Assembly (NCBI GenBank): GCA_001598975.1
Contig: BBXU01002323.1
Span: 1 to 64,000, forward strand
DNA: 64,000 bases
Direction of reading: 5' to 3'
Origin: Parachlorella kessleri
Lineage: Eukaryota > Chlorophyta > Trebouxiophyceae > Chlorellales > Chlorellaceae
Notes under the pieces: model-generated
What the model saw: only the letters and a program-made list of their open reading frames with translations
What the model was told of the DNA's origin: nothing
Database searches by the model: none
Shown here: positions 35,954 through 48,900 of the stretch, one piece after another
Position numbering within the stretch: the first letter of the stretch is position 1
Layout: the number at the start of each line of letters is the position of its first letter
Program-made: the position numbers and the translations under genes

Positions 35954-38900
35954 TCACACCGCACCTGAGGCAGGCGGGGTTCCCGTCTTTGCCGTGCTAG
36001 CCAGCCCCAGGCCCTGTTCCAGCGCCACAGCCAGCGCGCTGCGGCCAGCACTGCCGGGCAGGAGGAGGTGGTGGCTGGCGGTGGCAACCGCGGAGGGGTT
36101 TTCCCGCGTGGCGTCGCCTAGGGTGCCCACCAGGGTCCCCTCGTGCCCTCCTCCCCTGGGGCAGCTGGTTGTGGCAGCCATGCCTGCGCCGCGCGCTGCC
36201 ATGTTCCCAATGCTCAGCCAGGACGCACTGCTGCCGGACGGCCCGTTGATGGTGGTCGCTGCGAGGGCTGCTGGGGCAGCGAGGGCAGGTGCAAGAAGCC
36301 CCGCAGGTTCCACCTGCGGTGTATTGAAAAACAGTAGACAACGTGTCCAAAGGTGTTTCTGCACCTGTTGGAGATAAACCTGCTATTCCAAACCTAGATT
36401 GCGTGGTTGCCTGCCTGCAACAGCAGGGCATACGGGGAGCCAGTGCACTTCTCAAGGATACCTCGCCTCAAAGGATACCTCGCCCCCTACAGACTGCTAT
36501 TATGGACTTGCTTTCAAGGCGAACAGAAAGGCAAGCCCTGACTCCTTTGGCGGGCCATCAACCTGGCTTATTTCGTGAGGTTCGTTTCTATCTGACAACC
36601 AGCAAGTGAACTGGGGGACATAGCCTTACCTTGGCCTTCTTGGGCGAGCTCCCAAACAGTGCCATGTCGAGGCTTGAGGCCAGGTCTTGCCGCCTGGACC
36701 CAGCAGGCTCGCCCACATGCCGCGCCCTGCTACGCCCGCTGCTCCACCCACCTGCAGCGAAGAAGGTGGCGAAGTTCCTGGGCCAGTCATAAAGACGGGC
36801 ACCTAGCCCTCAGGTGGGTGAGGTTAGCAGGCGGGTTAAGAAGGGGTGAGGTGAGTGAGGCGGTCACTCTGTCCAGCCACGCTTACAGAGCGGAAGTCAG
36901 CCTGCCAGGCAGCGTGGCAGGATGAGCGCATGGGTCGATTGCGGACGGGGAGATGCAGTAAAAGCCAGTAGCCAAAGCAGTAGCACGACCGGTTGTGAAC
37001 CACTGATGTCCCACATAGCGATGTAGCATTGCTGCAGTAATCATTGCTGCCTTGCCTGTGGCTGGCGGGTGGGAGCGGTCCCTCTTCGCCCACTCTGGCG
37101 TGAGCAGCCCGCCAAACTCGGGGGACAGCAGCGGATCCATGCCTGTCCAGAGGGGCAGGTACACATTGGTCAGCCGACGCAGGTGATCAAGCAGCATCAC
37201 CCTCACAGGAGCAGAAGCGCTGTTGAGATTCTTAAGGGCTCAACAACACGAACTGGCTAACAAAGAAGACCAAATGGTGTCTGCTTCCCAGAGGCCCGTA
37301 ACACAGGACGAGGAGGGTCAGATAGTAACTACTGAAACTAGCACCTACCAAACACTAGAAGGGCAACACTGCTCTTTGTTGCATTCCCGCAGCTTGCAAC
37401 ATCCTGACTACAAGCACACAATGGACTCACCTCCGCCAGAGCGCGGCTGTGGGGACTGCAGCAGTGTCAGCACGTTGGGTGTTAGTGCCCAGGTGGGATC
37501 ATCCGGCTGGCTGCCCTTGGCGGAAAGGCCGGTGGTGCGCATGGGGGTGACCTCGCCGGTGTACAGGCCCTCATGGGCTCTAGCAGGGGGGGTGCCTGAA
37601 GGGACCAAACACAGCGTCACCTCGTATAGGAAAGATAGGGAGCTGTGAGTCACCGGCCCCCCTTGTGGTGTGGTGACAGTACTCGTTGGCTGCCCTGGGA
37701 TGGTAGGATGGAAGGCAAGCATGCATGCCTCTCATATCCCTGCTGCACTACCAGGCAGGTGAACCAACAAAAGATGGTGCATGGATATGGGAGCGCTTGA
37801 AGGTAGTGGGCGAGGGCGCAAGTAGGGTCTCGGTCAGCGACGCTTACAGTGCCTTCTTTCAAGGCCGAACAACATGCTTAGCTACATTTGAGCTAAAGGG
37901 TACCAGGCTAAGCTTACCGCCACACGCGGAGTTATCAGCAGCGAGAAGCAGCTTGGCGATAAATGGTGCAAGAAGTACGACTACGGACTGTCTTACCTGC
38001 CGCAGCATCCTCGCCAGGGATGGCCAGGGGTGGCAAGCGCGGGCCAAACGTCGCTATGCGCGAGGCAGGCAGCGCCCGCTTGCGCACCGAACTTGGTGGG
38101 GTATAGGTGGGCGGCTGGGGCAGGGGCGCATGGCTGAGGGTCCGAGAGGGAGAGATGAGGTCCAGGCTTGGTCCAAGGGTCTGCGTTAGGGCTGGAGACT
38201 CCTCCTCTTCGTCCTGCTTGGCAGGAGGAAGTTGCATTGAGTCTAAGGGGTCAACAGAGCAAAAGTCCTAAACAAGATCTTAGCATTTGGATTAGGACTG
38301 GGGACTACTTGTAGTCCTGGTGTGCAGAAGAAAATTGCATTCCAAAAGCCAAGGAGTCAGCATAGCGAAGGTCCCAGACATGATCCCAGCATTTCAATTA
38401 GGGATGGGAATTCCTCATTCGATGTCATGCTGACAGAGAAAGGAGCATGTTAATAATGCACCCAGCCACTTAGTGTTAGCAGCAGAGCATTAGGTAGGCA
38501 CACTGACACATGCCAGTACAGTACGGAAAAGGACCGGTGTGGGACATTACCAGTAGTAGGCATACAGCCACATAAAAGCAGCGGCCACAGGCAAAACTGA
38601 AAGGACGGAGCGGACATTCTTCACATTACCAAAGATAAAGAAGACCAACCTGAGGCAGTGCGGCTTGACCAGGCGCAGCCCCTGGCAGCTCCAGGGGCCT
38701 CACCAGCAGCCATGAGCGGCCTCTGGGCCGCTTGGCAGGCAGCGTGGGCTGGGCTGATGCCAGCCCTAGGCCGCCTTTGGCCACGAGATTTGGCAGCGGA
38801 GATGCCATGTCTGGCGGAGATGCCATAAGGACAGCCGCAGCAGCAGCAGCAGCGCTAGGAGAGCCGTCATTAAGCATTGGAGCCTTGGACCTTGCCGCAG

Positions 38901-41782
38901 TCAGCGTGGTGGTGGCTGCTTGCTGGGCTGGTTCAGCGGGGCACGGGGCCTGGCCCGAGCTGCGAGGCTGCTCGGCTACGCTGGCAGTCTGTCCACGCTG
39001 GCTGGCAGGGTGCTGTGTGCTGCACTGCTGGGCAGGGTCACAGGTACTGGCACTGCCAATGGCCTGAGGGGCGCCCTGTGGTCCTGGCACCGCTGACTGT
39101 GTAGCAACCCCTTCTGCGGCCTGATGTGCACCTGGTGCTCTGGCAGGGGACTGCTGTATGCTTGCTAGAGTGGCACCAGCAGGCCCACTGTGTCCAACCA
39201 GATCCTGCACTTCAGACTGAGGGGTCCCTGTTCCAGCATCTATCCCCGCAGCTGCAGCTGCCTTGGCCGCCGTGCGTGCGGTCGTTTTGCGGACGGGGAA
39301 TTTAGAAAGCTGACCACCATCCGGGTCCTCTTCTTCACTGGAGTCCTCCTCCATGGCCCCACTGCAAACTTCAGATGTAGTAGACAGGCGACGGACTGCA
39401 GGTGGAGCAGACAAACCTGGGTTGAGGTAGTCTAACAGTGATCTCTTGACTGCCTTTCACGCTGCCTTCTGGTGTACCACACAGGTAACACAGCCCAAGG
39501 CAGCCACGGGTTTCTGACTGCTGCCATCCAAATACAATAAGACTGACAGAGCTGCAGGCACCTGCATTGGTCAGTGGAGTAGGTGCATGAAAGCGGAAGC
39601 AGGCAGGCCCTGACAGAAGCCAATAAGAAGCAGCACTCACCAGCCCTGGAGATCCGAGCACTGCGGGAGGGTCGGTGAGTTCTGGTGGCAGTCACTGCCT
39701 CCCCCGCCCACGCTGCACTCCCTTCCCTGCCACAGCCAGGTGTTGCTCCTGACACTGACAGGAGCCGCAGGCTGCAGCCGCTGGCTTGAGCAGCTGTACC
39801 TGCTGCAAGGCCAGCCGCAGGGCCACTAGCAGCCGCTGGGTCGACATACTCCAGGCGCTTGGCCAGGGTGGAGTGCTGGTGCCCTGCTGTACCGTGCCCG
39901 GCTGTGCCACGCGTGCTGCTGCTGCTGAGGGCGGCCTTGCTGGTGCTCTTGGAGACGCTTTTGGCAGCACTGCGCGCAATCTTGCTGGACTGCAAGCAGG
40001 GGAGCCAGGGAGCCCGTGTCATATGAAAGGACGTCGCCTTTCCGGAGCCCTGAGGAAAACGTGGGTATATTCAGAATTTCACACGGCAGCAGCCGGCTTG
40101 CGGAGGTGCACATAGAGGGGACCCAGAGGCATGTGCAGCCTTCTAGTGTTGGTCATGCTTTGCCTGCATTGAACCACTATGCCCGTTTAAACAAGGCCAG
40201 TCAGAGCAGACAGCACTTGGAGGACAGGTCAAACATGCATGAGGGGTACAGCACACAATATATAGGCTGACCTGCTCCGCCCCGCTGAGCTGGCACCAAC
40301 GCAGGCGGCACTGGTGTGCAGAGCGGCCGTCCATGTACTTGCTGATGTCACTCCAGGCAGACCCTGCAAAGAGCAAGGGCGGTAGAATCTACCTTGAGCT
40401 AGCTGATGACCCAAACTGTCCATCCCACACCTGTACAGGCGAGGAACACATGCATGAAACAAGCAGCCAAAAGCATGTCCGACTCCCTCCTCCGTGTTTC
40501 CCTGTGCCTGCAATGCCTTGTGTACCTTCTGCTCCAGGCCCTACAGAGGCTACTTGAGCAAAGTGCAAAGCCCTGGCAAGCTACCCAAACCCACCATAGT
40601 CCTGCACCAGGTCCGCGAGCAGCTCATCTTCTTCTGGTTCCCATTCGTCCCTGCGAAGTGACGGGTCCACGTGGCGCCTCCAGCGCCCCATGCACTGCTG
40701 GTCGGTGCGACCAGGCAGGCTGCAGCAAGGGGGCAGGTCTGGGCATGATGAGGGACGGGAGGTACTGGCCATGCTGTGGAGAGGCAGGTTCACTCAGCGG
40801 GTATGGGGTCAAGGGCATCCCCAACCAGAGTTAAATAGAAGACTGCTTACAGACTCCTCCTGCACGTGCAAAGCAGGGCTGCACCCGCGGTTTCACGTTG
40901 GCCTAACCCATCAACCTGCAGCAGAGACAATGGCAACCGCATACACCCAATGCGAACCCCTACGCCAAGAGGACGAGGGCTACTGTAATGGTAGCCAGCG
41001 TGTGGTGAGTTTTGACCTGTATGGGTCACACCATTCTTGCCACCGTTCAAGTAGCCTTCAGCCTTTCGGTAGACGATTGCAGCACCAAAGGAGTCGTGTG
41101 CTTCCTGTGCCTAACCTGGCTGCACGATCGCCATGGGGCACCATCAGCCGTCACCTCTTAGTAGTGAGAAGGTCATGGACGTGCACCTGACACCCATGTT
41201 TACGCAGCAAATCAATAGCGCTTCTGCACAAGATCCTTGATAGACTGATACCACATGATTTCGCTGTGACACAACCAAGGGTGATGCCTCCCCAGAAGCC
41301 ACTACCACTCACTTGCGTGCGATCTCGGCCCAGCTGTGGCCATGCTCCTTCACCAGCTCCTCCAGCCTCTGGTCTTCATCCTCTGTCCACTTCTCTCGAC
41401 TAATGTTGGGGTTGACGCGGTGCCGCCAGCGCTGTGCGCACTGCTGTCCCGTCTTGCCACGGATATGCTTGGCAACCTCAGCCCAGCGGTTGCCATACTC
41501 CGCCTGTGGCAGCACTTGGAGCTACGGAATGGTGGGTGGGAGGGCCAGTAGCCAGCCAACTATGCCAGCGTTGGCCCACCACAGTTGGGGCTGAGCTGGG
41601 CGTGAGGCACGGCGTGGCAGGTTGCCAACCGGTTGGCAACGTGACCGTGTGCAGTCACCAGTTTATTACCTGCGCTGCTTTTTAACGCACCCAAACTTCT
41701 GCTTTGTTCAACACAAACACACCTGCCACTGCGCCAGCAGCTGATCTTCTTCCTCAGTCCAAGTTCCCAACTGCAGGCACAT
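35954..41782 (-). CDS. Three-repeat MYB protein with long low-complexity tail
   Basis: DNA-binding protein with three MYB/SANT repeats in a row. A twelve-exon model keeps phase: 41782-41723, 41503-41313, 40719-40595, 40363-40272, 39989-39641, 39416-38650, 38213-37997, 37595-37431, 37238-37056, 36802-36752, 36685-36630 and 36313-35954 (about 871 aa). R1 starts at TWTEEEDQLLAQWQ and ends RWRHRVNP. R2 runs from KWTEDEDQRLEEL to GRWRRHVDP. R3 runs from EWEPEEDELLADL to QCRLRWCQL. The tryptophan spacing is regular. The tail is Ala/Ser/Pro/Gln rich, with an acidic patch (MEEDSSEEEDPDGG) and one ordered-looking segment, VRVMLLDHLRRLTNVYLPLW. The intron after 37056 has a GC donor. Start at 41782 and the 5' limit of exon 5 (39989, or about 40057) are uncertain. 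The tandem R1R2R3 layout recalls c-MYB-like or SNAPC4-like regulators; the target is unknown. Confidence 0.8.
38214..38412. repeat. Imperfect tandem duplication of an intron-exon boundary (MYB gene)
   Basis: About 38214-38303 and 38316-38412 are related copies of roughly 95 bp, period about 105. Each contains the minus-strand 3' splice region: atgcaa(c/t)tt, a pyrimidine stretch, then cag or accag followed by GAC. The inner copy is the acceptor of exon 7. The outer copy would run into a stop after four codons. Confidence 0.65.
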
Positions 41783-42598
41783 GGAAGCTCCGTCAGATAC
41801 GGCAACTCCTTCCCGTCCAGGCGATAGCAAGCCGCTCAACCCCAAAGTGCCCTTGTGCCGAGCTCCTGCTGCCAATATAAGCTGAGCAAGGGTTGGCACC
41901 CTGAGACGTCCACAAGGCTATGATCACCCCACAGGGGGCGGGCTTGCCGCACCTTGTGCTTGGCACTGTGCATGGTTGAGCATCAGTGAACCAATGGGTG
42001 GAGGCGGTAGCGCCGGTGGCAGTCAAGGTGGCCTCAGCTTGGAGGATGAGAGCCGGGGTGAGGGAGCTAGGCTCTTCGCGCTCCGACCGAGTCAAAATGG
42101 ACTTTCTCACGATCGAGGCGGCCTCCCTTCAAGGATAAAGACCCAAAGGTGTCCTCAAATTCGAAACCACCATGCTTCCCGCGGTAAATGTTTTAAACGT
42201 GAACCGAGCGAAGCTCGCCGATAAGGCGAAGGGGCAGAGCAGAAAATATAGAATCCGCATTGAGACGAACGTTTGGCGCTTAGGCGGGGCTGTCGCACGT
42301 CTGTGACAGACATGCCGTCGCCTCCACGATGGTGTGATCAAGAGTGCTGCGTGCACCCCTCCGACACCTGAGAAGACATGCCTTGACTTTCAGTGCCAAA
42401 CTGCAATGAAGCCTTGGCTCTTTTCTTGGAATTGGTGTGTCTGGATAGCTGGAAAATGGGCAGGTGGTCCAAGACAACTGCCTGCAGCTGCCTCGAGGAT
42501 GACACATGCCAAAAGCAGCTGTACATGGCGTCCCCAAAGCCTTCATCATCACTGCATAACAATCAATCCAGCATACCAGTGTCATCTCACTAGGCATA
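41783..42598. other. Divergent intergenic region (MYB / ShK gene)
   Basis: About 800 bp between the minus-strand MYB start and the plus-strand secreted-protein gene. It likely holds both promoters and possibly a missed 5' exon of the MYB gene. No domain-bearing open frame. Confidence 0.5.
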
Positions 42599-45400
42599 AT
42601 GCATGGCATGTGGCGGCCCACGCTCGCCTTGGTAGCCCTTGTGACGGCGGCCTTGTCAGCTGCCCCTGTGGCTGGCAGTGCCAGAAGCATACTGCAATGC
42701 AGCTCCTCAGCATCTGCAGGTTCCCAATCCCAAAGTACCAATGCAGTGGCCACTGCTGCCTCCAAGGCTTTTGCTGACTGCTCCCAGTCACAGTGCCCCT
42801 GCCGGGCAGCGGCCTCTAGCAGTGCAACAGTAAGTGGAGTTCTCCTGTGGGGGTCGCTTCTCATTGCCCAAACACCCATGCTGGCCCTGAACCATGTAGA
42901 TAGTGCAGCTGCTAGTGCCCCTTGATACGCTATTTGCCGTCTGCTGTTAGAGCCAGGCTACCTCCCTGCACAGACAGCTGCTTCCTTGCACAACGAGGTG
43001 TCAACTGTTGCCAGCATGTGGCCGGGGCGCAGGGAGGCACACTATCACTAAGGGCGGCAACCGCCTTGGCTGTGTGTTAATACCTACTGGCACGCACGAA
43101 TGGATGACTGGCCCTGCAGGCCATCGCCAATGCCGTTGCGACTGCTATCGCTGACGTTGCAGTGTCTGTCCAAGGTGGAGGTGAGTCCTTGAAGGGACAA
43201 GGCTTGGTGGGCTCAGCAAGGGAGGGAGAGCTGGCCTAAGCCCACTTTGATGGGCACTCTCCTGGTACGGTTATGGTTATGATTATGGATGTGGTTTAGC
43301 ATGGTTTGAAGGTGGTGCCCACCATGATCCACCATGCCAAGTTGGTAGCTCCCCTTGCCCCAACTGATGTTAAAAGCTTCTGTGTCTGGATGCAGCAAAC
43401 TGCCAGGGAAGTGCGTCGGGGGCAGCGAGTGCCAATGCAACTGCTGAGGCGCTGGCTAAAGCATACTCTCAAGCGGCTGCCAAGGTAGGTCATTACTGCC
43501 TTGCACCGGCCTGTGGAAAGTAGAGCTAAGTAGGCCCCAACAACCCTCTGCAGCACCCTACCAATGCATGAGCGGGAGGTTTTGCTTTGGTTAGAAGGGA
43601 ATGCGCCCGCTTCCAACCAGCATCGGCAGCTTCAAATCTGAAGGCATTGTCTTGCTGCATGGGCCCACTGGAAACCCAGTCTGCCCCACTCCTGCCACTC
43701 CATACATGCTCAGCACCAACACGAGCACCACAAACACCGAGTTTCGTTTTCTGAAGGCTTGCGGTGGGGACACAGCCAAGGCGCAAGCTGCCGCCATCTC
43801 CAAAGCCTTTGCCACGGCCGCAGCCAGTGCAAATGCATCAGTGTCTGCCAGCGGCGGGAGTGCGTCCGCTGTTGCTAATTCCTTGGCTAAGGTAATGATG
43901 ACTTGTCTGAAGCTTCATACGTGCGCTCGCTACGCATGGGGTGACCTTTGATGTTTGAGCGTGCCTCCAGCCCAGTGCCACTTCTATGGGCAAGCTTTTG
44001 CTGCTGCAGTTTTTTAGAGGCATGTGCCAGCAGACTGGAGCTGACGCGCTCCTTGCTGACAGTGCTACACTCAAGCCTAATTTATACTTTGTTTCCTTGC
44101 TGTCTTGCAGAGCATCCAGCCTGCAGTCGCCAGTGCCCTGGCGGATGCTGTAGCTGCCTGCCAGTGTGCCCCAGGAGGACCCTTAGCCCCCAATGCCACG
44201 TCCCCAGCCCCGATGCCGCTTGTCAGTCCTGCACCAAACAAGACTGCCCAGGCATCACCTGCGCCGGTCCCAGTTGCTGAGTTTCCCCCTGCTGTGCTTC
44301 CTGGGACCTCGCCCGCCCCCGCCCCCGCAAACGAGACGGCCCCGACAACTGTGGCTCCCGCCGCCACCTCGCAGGTACCACTCTTACACGTTGGGTGTGT
44401 ATGGCATGCTTCAATTTGGATGCATATCAATTCTGCGCTGATGCAAAGTAGCAGGATAGGGTTGCCCTGCTTGCCAGCATAGCGTCGCCACTCAGCCTAC
44501 CACCCTTGGTGGGCTCCACAGCAATTCTGGCCTCCATGGCAATAGGCGAGGCACTGGCAGTTTGAACTTGGGCTGCGATAAAACCCCCTCCGAGGGAGCA
44601 CCCCCCCCCTTTTGCAACCGCCTTACCCTAATAAGAAAACAAAGCCCAGACCTAGCCGCCACCCTTATGACGTACACAGTACCCAACCTGCTTGCCCCCC
44701 TTCCCCCTCCCCACCGACACCTGGCTGCAGGGTCCCTGCACAGACCTGCCGGCCCCGGGCATCTTCACCTGCGCACAGCAGGCCGCGTTTGGGCAGTGCG
44801 CTGCCCCCTGGATGGCCGGCAAGTGCGACCGTACATGCGGCCGCTGTACTGCTGGCAGTGTTGGTGGTGGTAGCGCAGCTGGCGGACCTGGAGCTGGCGG
44901 ACCTGGAGCTGGTGGCCCGGGAGCTTGTGAGTTTTATTGTTTTATAGTAGAGGGTCCTGGAGGGCAAGGGGCTGCTGCTGGGGCAAAGCTTGGGAGTGGC
45001 AATGCCGTGCGGCTGACGGGCCAGGCAGTGGTGGGCCGAGAGGCTGCATGTTCAGTGCCTAGAAGTTTATTGCCCTGTGTGTCTTACTTGATGGAGTGGC
45101 AGCCAGGGGGCCCCTTGGTGCACTGGTGGTTGATGGCTGAGTCGGTCATGATGCTCAAGTGGCGGCTCTAATAGGCACTAGACTCGCAACTCTGCTGGGC
45201 AAAGTGCATAACAGCTTTAACCCACATGGGATATCAACTGGTGTGGCAACTCTCGCTGACTACTGGTTGATCCCGCCTGTGCAGCGTGCACTGACTCTCC
45301 CCCTCCCGGGGTCTTCACATGCGCACAGCAGAAGGTCTTTGGGGCATGCAATGCTCCCTGGATGGCAGGCAGCTGCGCCCGGACATGCGATCGCTGTTAA
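42599..45400 (+). CDS. Secreted Ala-rich protein with two ShK-like domains
   Basis: Probably an extracellular matrix or cell-wall protein. Seven exons join in phase: 42599-42829, 43120-43180, 43396-43484, 43757-43891, 44111-44374, 44731-44926 and 45285-45400 (about 363 aa). A signal peptide spans roughly residues 1-28 (ALVALVTAALSAAPVAG). Residues 30-190 are Ala/Ser rich, with repeated SKAFA/AKAY-type units and scattered Cys. Exon 5 is a Pro/Ala/Thr-rich linker with several APAP and SPAP motifs, typical of O-glycosylated algal wall proteins. Exons 6 and 7 each encode one six-Cys ShK-like domain (TCAQQAAFGQCAAPWMAGKC; TCAQQKVFGACNAPWMAGSC), joined by a Gly/Pro linker. ShK folds are common in algal secreted proteases and matrix proteins, and nothing suggests a toxin. 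A small extra exon near 42955 cannot be excluded. Confidence 0.84.
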
Positions 45401-45918
45401 ATTGCTGAGCTCCAGCCAAGCTTCCTCTATCTGAAAAACGACGGCGATTGAGCAGAGGCGCTGGCCTGCTGGCATCCTGGGACACGTCATGTTTTTGTGG
45501 GCGTCTGTTGCGCAGAAACAGAAACAAGTGTGCAAGTGATACAAAAATTCGCACACATTAGTGGCTCCTGTTGGTATATCACAAGTTTATTAGAGGAAGT
45601 GTCTTCCTGTTATTTAGAGGAAGTGCTGGCACTGCACTTTGACGGGTGCGCTTGCTGTGTGTGGGATCCTTAGCTACGCACTGTCCAAACCCATGTTGGA
45701 GCCTTACCCGTCTGATTATCAGCTCCTTCGGCCCAAACGTAAAGGCAGGGCATCAGGAGCAGCATGAGCAGGGGTCCTACGGCGCCTTGACCTGAGGGCG
45801 CTAGGAATTACGTACGTGATCATAAACCTTTCCCATCCACAGGGTCATGAGAAAACAAGCTATGCTTGTTCGTGGTTACAGTGGTTGACCTTCTCGAGCA
45901 TGAAGGCACGATGGGTGC
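45401..45918. other. Intergenic region, no gene seen
   Basis: About 500 bp between the ShK gene and the next plus-strand gene. A short duplicated unit (agaggaagtg) appears near 45592 and 45617. No coding signal. Confidence 0.55.
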
Positions 45919-48900
45919 ATGACGTTCTTCCACTGCGCCGTTCATACACATCTTGGACGTCGGTGTTCACAGTCAACTAACGCTACCAACGCACCTTCGC
46001 CAGTCATGACAACTGCCCACCTTCATCCGTACTTGGCCAGTCTTCGCAAACTGCCCACAGCCCGTGGATCGCCTTTCCCAGCCTTCCCTTCACTCTTCAA
46101 GGCCTCCCAGCCTGCCAAGCGAGTTATTTATAGTGGAGAAGCAGCAGACATTGTTTGCCCAGATGTGAACATGGTAGTCAGAAGGCGCCGGGCAGTAACG
46201 CCGTCCTTGCTACCATCACTGCTCCTCTCTGTGCCTAACTTCATTCGCAAGGTGAGTATGGCATATTAGGCTAGTAGAGCTCAAAGCAACAGACCTGCAG
46301 GCTCAGCGGGCTGACAGCCACACCTTAACGTTGCCCATGAGGAGGAGAGGTGTTCCCACCCTTGCTGCATTTGTTGCTCGGCAAAGGGGCAAGCTTGCTG
46401 CAAACGGCGCATTGGCTGGCAGATGTTCAGCCAGCTGCAGCCCGGGAAGAGGATATAAAAAGATATGCAAAGCGTGATGAACCTACTAAGTCTACTCACG
46501 GTACAAGCGGTGCACTCCTGTGATGCCGCAGGTGGAAGCACGGAGGGCAAACCTTCAGGCACCTGCTGCTATGTTGGTGGGGCTTGTGCCAGGGGAGGAG
46601 CTGCAAGCAGCCCTGCAGCAGGAGCTAGCCAGCATGGCAGCAGAGTACTGCGATGTGTTGGGTAAGTGGGGTCGCATCGGCGAGCATAGCTGGCAATGCC
46701 AACCAGGTGGTCTCACAGCATTGGCGGCGTTGACAGCATCTGCTGCAGCTCGTGTGCACGCTGAAGTGTGTGGCCGGTAAGCCCGGTTATCCAACACATG
46801 GATTTGCACAGGTAAGAAGGGGATCTGCAAGTAATATAACATGCATATCCTGATCTGGCGGCAAATCGGTGGGGATTGCATTTTGTCCGGGCTGCCATAT
46901 GACATCCAGGGTGGCACCCGACTTCCCCCTTTGGCCTTAATACCACGATTCCCTTACTCGGTACCGAACTGCTGTTCCAGGGTACAGCTCTGTAACCATG
47001 ACTCTGGAGTGCCTACGCGACGTGCGATGCATGCGGTTTCACTGCGACAGAGTGGATGTGCGCTGCCTGTGCACGCTAGTAGGGGCAGGTAAGGCTGCGG
47101 GTGTGCAATTGCGCACTTGTGGACGCGGGGTGCCCTTGCATGGGTGTGGAACAGGGCACATGACATTGACAAGATGAAAAACTTTGGCGTTACCAAGAGG
47201 TGGGCCATATGCCTTTAAGTTTTGGCGAATGAGGCAGTGGGTTGGAGGGGAGCTCTCCGCCACCTCCCTGCATGCACCCTGCTTCCCTATGTGCACAGCT
47301 TCCTTGCTGCTGCCCAGGCGCCTGTGACCCTACGCAGCTGCTTGCCACTGGCCGCCTCTGCGTGCAGGCACGCAGTGGGTAGAAGACGGCAATGTGGATA
47401 GGGCGCGCCTGGCCCGACTGCCACTCTACGATGAAGTGGGCTTGAGCGCTCTGAAAGACCCTTCGGCGATACGCCAGGCGCAAGCTGGTGACGTGCTGTA
47501 CCTCAAGGGGACAACCTTTCCAGGTTTAAGTGGTCAGGGCGTGGTGCACCGGTCGCCGGATGCTGTGGATAGCAGCAGGCCACGGCTGCTGTTCAGGCTT
47601 GACCCGCCGACTTTGCAAGACTGCACCGACCCGGTGTGCTGCGGTCCTGCAACGGCTGATTAGTGATGTTGTTGCACATAAACGGACGTTTGGTGTGCGC
47701 CTGCGCTTTCAGGCGCTCCCGCATTGGGTGACCCCAGCGCTTGGTTGGCCCCGGCTTGCACGATCATTCGGCTCTTAGCAGTCAGTGCCATCGCTCCAGT
47801 GTCAGTCTTTGGAAGTACGTTGCGGCAGTCCTCCCCAGCTGACCATCTATCATATGTTGCATTGGGCTTGGCAGAACGGTGCAAAGCATACAAATCCGTA
47901 GGCATGTGCCAAGGTTGAGTCAGGTCACAGGACAACCGGCGACCCTGGAAGCCTCGTGATCCGCCTTGTCGGTGCTGCATGCCCCTTCCCTCTGCAGCAG
48001 GGGAAGCCCCTCGGGAAGTCCTAGACATAGCTTGTGCCTAACAGCAGGCACTGCCAGCGACCTCTTACAAGCTGGTGGTGGACGTCACTGAAGCAAGCAA
48101 CATGCTATCACGAGGCGCATTGGCCTGCGCAGCTATGTTTCTGGTGGCTCCAAGATGATGGGGCACAGCATGCGGAGCACGACTGGAACTCTTCAGTCTT
48201 AGGAGGTCAAAATTCATGCTCGAAGTTTGTCGTTGATTCCTTTCAAGTACTACTGTCTGTATCACATCTCTCGATTACTTGGCGTCGTAGCAGGACGGCT
48301 TTGCCCCAGGCTTGCTACCTTAAGGCATGTAGAATTAGCACCAATTTCTTCCTCCCATCTCGGGGGTACAACCTTCGCCGGCAGCACGGCCTGGCTGCCC
48401 AGGCACACGATGGATGTGGGGCAAGGTTCAGCCATGGGTTTTAGCTCAGCCGCTGGCCGCCTTCGTTGCGGTAGCCAGCCAACCAGCACGGCGCTGGAAA
48501 GCTATGGCCAGGCAGACAGTCAGGGCTGGGAGCAGGGGTTGGGGGCAGAGCTCCTAGAAAGCCAGGGTATGGAGGCATCGTCTCCTGCCGTAGGCCCCAG
48601 CCTACTTTTGCCGTGCAGCCTGGTTGGGAGCTATCCTAAGGAAGGCCCAGCCAGCAACACCAGCCAGCAGTTGACCCTGCCTTCCCTGTTTCGCTTCTCT
48701 CCGACCCGGCCCACCATCAGCCCCGATGCAAGGTAGATCTCACAGGGTTGTACGGGGCTCCAGTGCTCTGCTGGCATATCCTCCGGTCTACCACTAAGCA
48801 GTAATTCACCGCACAGCAACAAACGTGTGGTCTTAAATGCGCCGTGCTGGTACCATGACCCAAGGACTAGCTCCAAGGGGCCTTCTGAGGTGGAGGGATC

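Noticed and set aside
44731..45400. ShK domains as evidence of a toxin
   Set aside because: ShK-like folds are widespread in algal and animal secreted proteins. The Ala/Pro-rich context points to a matrix or wall protein.
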